Shown here in pieces: positions 6,297 through 7,890 of a DNA stretch of 7,890 nucleotides (position 1 is its first letter; each line of letters begins with the position of its first letter). The DNA comes from Acidobacteriota bacterium (GTDB lineage Bacteria > Acidobacteriota > Thermoanaerobaculia > Multivoradales > JAHEKO01): NCBI GenBank assembly GCA_029863825.1, contig JAOTUP010000073.1, forward strand, positions 1-7,890. The letters are read 5' to 3'. The notes beneath the pieces are model-generated. The model had not been told where the DNA came from. It searched no databases and saw only the letters and a program-made list of their open reading frames with translations. The position numbers were made by a program, and so were the translations under genes.

Positions 6297-6325
6297 ATCG
6301 TATCGCAGCGGAGTATCTCTGTCAC
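6297..6325 (-). promoter_or_regulatory. Candidate tdk promoter (-35 GTGACA, 17-base spacer, -10 TACGAT)
   Basis: Read on the minus strand, GTGACA (complement of 6320-6325) matches TTGACA at five of six positions. It lies exactly 17 bases from TACGAT (complement of 6297-6302), which matches TATAAT at four of six. The box ends 11 bases before the tdk ATG, so the transcript would have a leader of about 5 bases and no room for a Shine-Dalgarno. This is the best two-box promoter I can see in the window. Confidence 0.55.
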
Positions 6326-6349
6326 ACCGAAGCTCGGCCGACACTCTGT

Positions 6350-6355
6350 TACGAT
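6350..6355 (+). promoter_or_regulatory. Candidate -10 element for a leaderless DUF2203 transcript
   Basis: TACGAT, preceded by T as in the LOG-like gene, ends 8 bases before the ATG at 6364, which would put the transcript start at or next to the A of the start codon. There is no Shine-Dalgarno (the leader is CCCCGCCG). The -35 position (about 6327-6332) reads CCGAAG, a poor match. The site lies back to back with the tdk promoter in a 78-base divergent region. Confidence 0.45.
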
Positions 6356-6363
6356 CCCCGCCG

Positions 6364-6708
6364 ATGGACGACTCGAGCCGCACATTCTCCTATCGAGAAG
6401 CGATTTCCACCCTTCCCCTCGTGCACCAGTTGACTCACGCAGCGGTGAGCCAGATCGAGGCGCTGTTCAACCGCGTTCAGAGCCGCGAAGAGATGGAGCG
6501 CAGGCAGGACGAGCTACAACTCTCAATGGACACGATCGTTCGCCAGTGGACGCTCGAGGTCACCAAGCTGGGCTGCGAGGTCAAGGGACTCTGGCTTGTG
6601 GACTGGGATAGCGGTGACGGATATTACTGCTGGCGCTATCCGGAGAGCACGATCTCCTTCTTTCACGCTTACGAAGACGGGTTTGCCGGACGAGTTCCCA
6701 TCAACTGA
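6364..6708 (+). CDS. DUF2203 family protein
   Basis: A small 114-residue protein that fits the DUF2203 family, whose function is unknown. The N-terminal half (about 5-65) is helical and charged: FSYREAISTLPLVHQL matches the family's opening F-x-x-x-E-A-x-x-x-L-P pattern, followed by a probable coiled coil with REEMERRQDEL. The C-terminal half holds the family hallmark: LGCEVKGLWLVDWD, then GYYCWRYPE, then FFHAYEDGFAGRVPIN up to the end. The open frame extends upstream, but that part is antisense to tdk. ATG 6364 matches the homologous N-terminus, and the TACGAT box just upstream supports it. It is divergent from tdk and lies 84 bases before the Fe-S carrier gene, possibly in one transcript. 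Beyond a compact, probably cytoplasmic protein, I infer no function. Confidence 0.8.
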   Translation: MDDSSRTFSYREAISTLPLVHQLTHAAVSQIEALFNRVQSREEMERRQDELQLSMDTIVRQWTLEVTKLGCEVKGLWLVDWDSGDGYYCWRYPESTISFFHAYEDGFAGRVPIN

Positions 6709-6792
6709 GGGAAAGGAATAGACTGAGCCTGGAGGTGTGTTGTGGAGTGTGTAGCCACCGGCTCCAAACGGCGACGTTTCGAGGAGATTACG

Positions 6793-7179
6793 ATGACGCA
6801 AGCACCGACAGACATGACAACCGACCCGACCGGCGCAGGTGCTCCGGCACCGCCGGTGGTATTGACGCCTAAGGCCGTGCAAATGGTCAAGACGACGATC
6901 GAGCAGGAAGGCCTGGATCCGCAGTCAGGCTTGCGAATCGCGGTGCGAGGCGGTGGATGCAGCGGCTTCGAATATGCCCTCGACTTCGAGCTCGACGCGC
7001 GTCCGGACGACTACCGGGCGGAGTACGACGGCCTCAACGTCTATGTCGATCCGATCAGAGCTCGCTACCTCGACGGTACCGAGATCGACTACGTGTTCGG
7101 ACCCGCCGGATCCGGTTTCAAGTTCAATAACCCAAACGCGGCGGGCAGTTGCGGCTGCGGCTCCTCGTTCAGCGTCTGA
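6793..7179 (+). CDS. erpA: A-type iron-sulfur cluster carrier (ErpA/IscA-like)
   Basis: A complete 128-residue A-type carrier that receives Fe-S clusters from a scaffold and delivers them to apoproteins. The domain starts at VVLTPKAVQMV (22-32). Cluster ligands are Cys56 in RGGGCSGFEYAL and Cys120/Cys122 in the C-terminal SCGCGSSF. The DPIRARYLDGTEIDYV and FKFNNPNA segments (86-101 and 109-116) are standard. A Pro/Ala/Thr-rich extension of about 20 residues precedes the domain. The chosen ATG has GAGGAG at 6781-6786, 6 bases upstream. A GTG at 6742 in the same frame also has a perfectly spaced GGAGG (6731-6735), and would add 17 residues. Since the ATG already precedes the domain by 20 residues, I prefer it. 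Whether it is ErpA, IscA or SufA cannot be settled without isc/suf genes nearby. It converges on a YgfZ/IBA57-like gene, a known functional partner type. Confidence 0.9.
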   Translation: MTQAPTDMTTDPTGAGAPAPPVVLTPKAVQMVKTTIEQEGLDPQSGLRIAVRGGGCSGFEYALDFELDARPDDYRAEYDGLNVYVDPIRARYLDGTEIDYVFGPAGSGFKFNNPNAAGSCGCGSSFSV

Positions 7180-7243
7180 AGCTCTCGACTCGCTGCCAAG
7201 CCACTGCGACGAACGCCGCCACTCATCCTGGCCGCTTCGGTTC

Positions 7244-7890
7244 TCAAACGAACGGGAGCGGGACGACCCTCAGCAGCTCTCCGCTCGCCAGAGCGACGCC
7301 CGCTTCGGGCTCCGCCTTGCGGTGGAGCATCGCCAGACCGATCGACGCGTTCATCGCTGGCGACCAGGTTGCGCTGGCGACCGCTCCCACTTTCTCGCCG
7401 CCGAGAGCGAGCTCCTGACCTGCTTGGAGCCGGACCGAAGACGGCGCCAGAAGACCCCGCACGTGGCGATTCACATGACCACGATAGTGAATGCGGGCAA
7501 CAATCTCCTGACCGAGATAACAGCCCTTCGAATAGCTCAGCGCCTGCTTTTCCAGGCCTGTTTCCTGGGGAAAATTCTCCTCTCCGAAGTCGACTCCGAA
7601 CCACGCCACACCGCGCTCGATCCTCACCGCCGTGACCGCCTCGAGGGCCGCGGGCACGGCTCCGGCATCCTCGAGGCGGTGCGAGATCGTCTCCAGATCG
7701 GTCGCCTCGCCCCGCAGACTCCATGCCCCAACTCCCAGACGATGCTCTCGGCGCAGCGCCACGCCGTCGGCTTCAACAAGGTGTGGAGCCTCCGGCAGTG
7801 ACCTCTCGAGCACGTCGCTCAGAACCGAATCGGCGCGCGGACCGGCAACGATAATCTGCAGCCGGGCCTCGACGAGTCTCGTTTCGACCC
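7244..7890 (-). CDS. ygfZ: YgfZ/IBA57-like folate-binding protein (partial, N-terminus outside)
   Basis: The gene runs off the right edge: the frame is open to base 7890, so the visible 215 or so residues are the C-terminal two-thirds or more, ending at TGA (7246-7244). The diagnostic YgfZ signature KGCYLGQE lies at 7505-7528 (complement) and is followed by IVARIHYRGHVNR. This Cys-containing motif separates the YgfZ/COG0354 family from the glycine-cleavage T-protein GcvT, which shares the tetrahydrofolate-binding fold. The region before it, ERGVAWFGVDFGEENFPQE, is also typical, and the C-terminus is the usual barrel domain. Family members support maturation or repair of Fe-S proteins, and the eukaryotic homologue IBA57 acts with ISCA proteins in [4Fe-4S] assembly. 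A GTG at 7813 is internal, not the real start. The 64-base gap to the ErpA-like gene has no clear terminator. Confidence 0.9.
   Translation of the reverse strand, partial: VETRLVEARLQIIVAGPRADSVLSDVLERSLPEAPHLVEADGVALRREHRLGVGAWSLRGEATDLETISHRLEDAGAVPAALEAVTAVRIERGVAWFGVDFGEENFPQETGLEKQALSYSKGCYLGQEIVARIHYRGHVNRHVRGLLAPSSVRLQAGQELALGGEKVGAVASATWSPAMNASIGLAMLHRKAEPEAGVALASGELLRVVPLPFV

Noticed and set aside
5764..6363. Upstream extension of the DUF2203 reading frame across tdk.
   Set aside because: This part is the antisense of thymidine kinase; the family's N-terminus matches the ATG at 6364.
7180..7243. Bidirectional terminator between the ErpA-like and YgfZ-like genes.
   Set aside because: I found no stable stem with a T-run on either strand in these 64 bases.
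6953..7801. Plus-strand open frame across the Fe-S carrier and YgfZ-like genes.
   Set aside because: It overlaps two genes with diagnostic motifs in other frames and shows no protein-like pattern.
1..7890. tRNA, rRNA, CRISPR, transposon or phage features.
   Set aside because: I saw no tRNA-like arms, regularly spaced repeats, transposase or integrase motifs, or flanking duplications.

Overview
This is a GC-rich bacterial chromosomal segment carrying eleven protein-coding genes (two cut by the window edges). I see no RNA genes, mobile elements or CRISPR arrays. The lineage cannot be fixed from sequence alone. The class of isoleucyl-tRNA synthetase, the thymidine kinase type, the YugP-type peptidase and the RskA-like anti-sigma factor, together with dense two-strand packing, would suit Acidobacteriota or a relative. 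That is an inference; an actinobacterial or other high-GC origin is possible.

Layout, left to right. The left edge holds the 3' end of ileS (+). After a 60-base gap with a perfect hairpin comes a complete phosphomannomutase/phosphoglucomutase (+), then a 186-base gap and a PaaI-type hotdog thioesterase (+). Convergent to these is a minus-strand cluster read from right to left: an ECF sigma factor, its RskA-like membrane anti-sigma factor (start overlapping the sigma stop by 4 bases), and, 121 bases on, a YugP-type membrane zinc peptidase. Divergent from the sigma gene is a plus-strand pair, a TIGR00725/LOG-like Rossmann protein overlapping a YciA-type acyl-CoA thioesterase by 11 bases. The thioesterase runs tail-to-tail, with a 25-base overlap, into thymidine kinase (-). 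Divergent from tdk is a small DUF2203 gene (+), followed by an A-type Fe-S carrier (ErpA/IscA-like, +). The right edge holds a YgfZ/IBA57-like folate-binding protein (-), cut at its N-terminus.

How the genes work together. The sigma/anti-sigma pair is a self-contained signal-response module, with a membrane peptidase downstream as a possible partner or target. The ErpA-like and YgfZ/IBA57-like genes, tail-to-tail, are two components known to cooperate in [4Fe-4S] cluster assembly. The other genes are housekeeping or salvage functions: charging of tRNA-Ile, hexose phosphate interconversion, CoA-thioester hydrolysis and thymidine salvage.

The most interesting non-coding signal is that the three clearest starts lacking a Shine-Dalgarno sequence (LOG-like gene, tdk, DUF2203) each carry TTACGAT or ATACGAT, containing a TACGAT -10-like hexamer, 8 to 11 bases before the start codon, which suggests leaderless or near-leaderless transcripts. 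I did not find a convincing new defence, mobile or biosynthetic system here.
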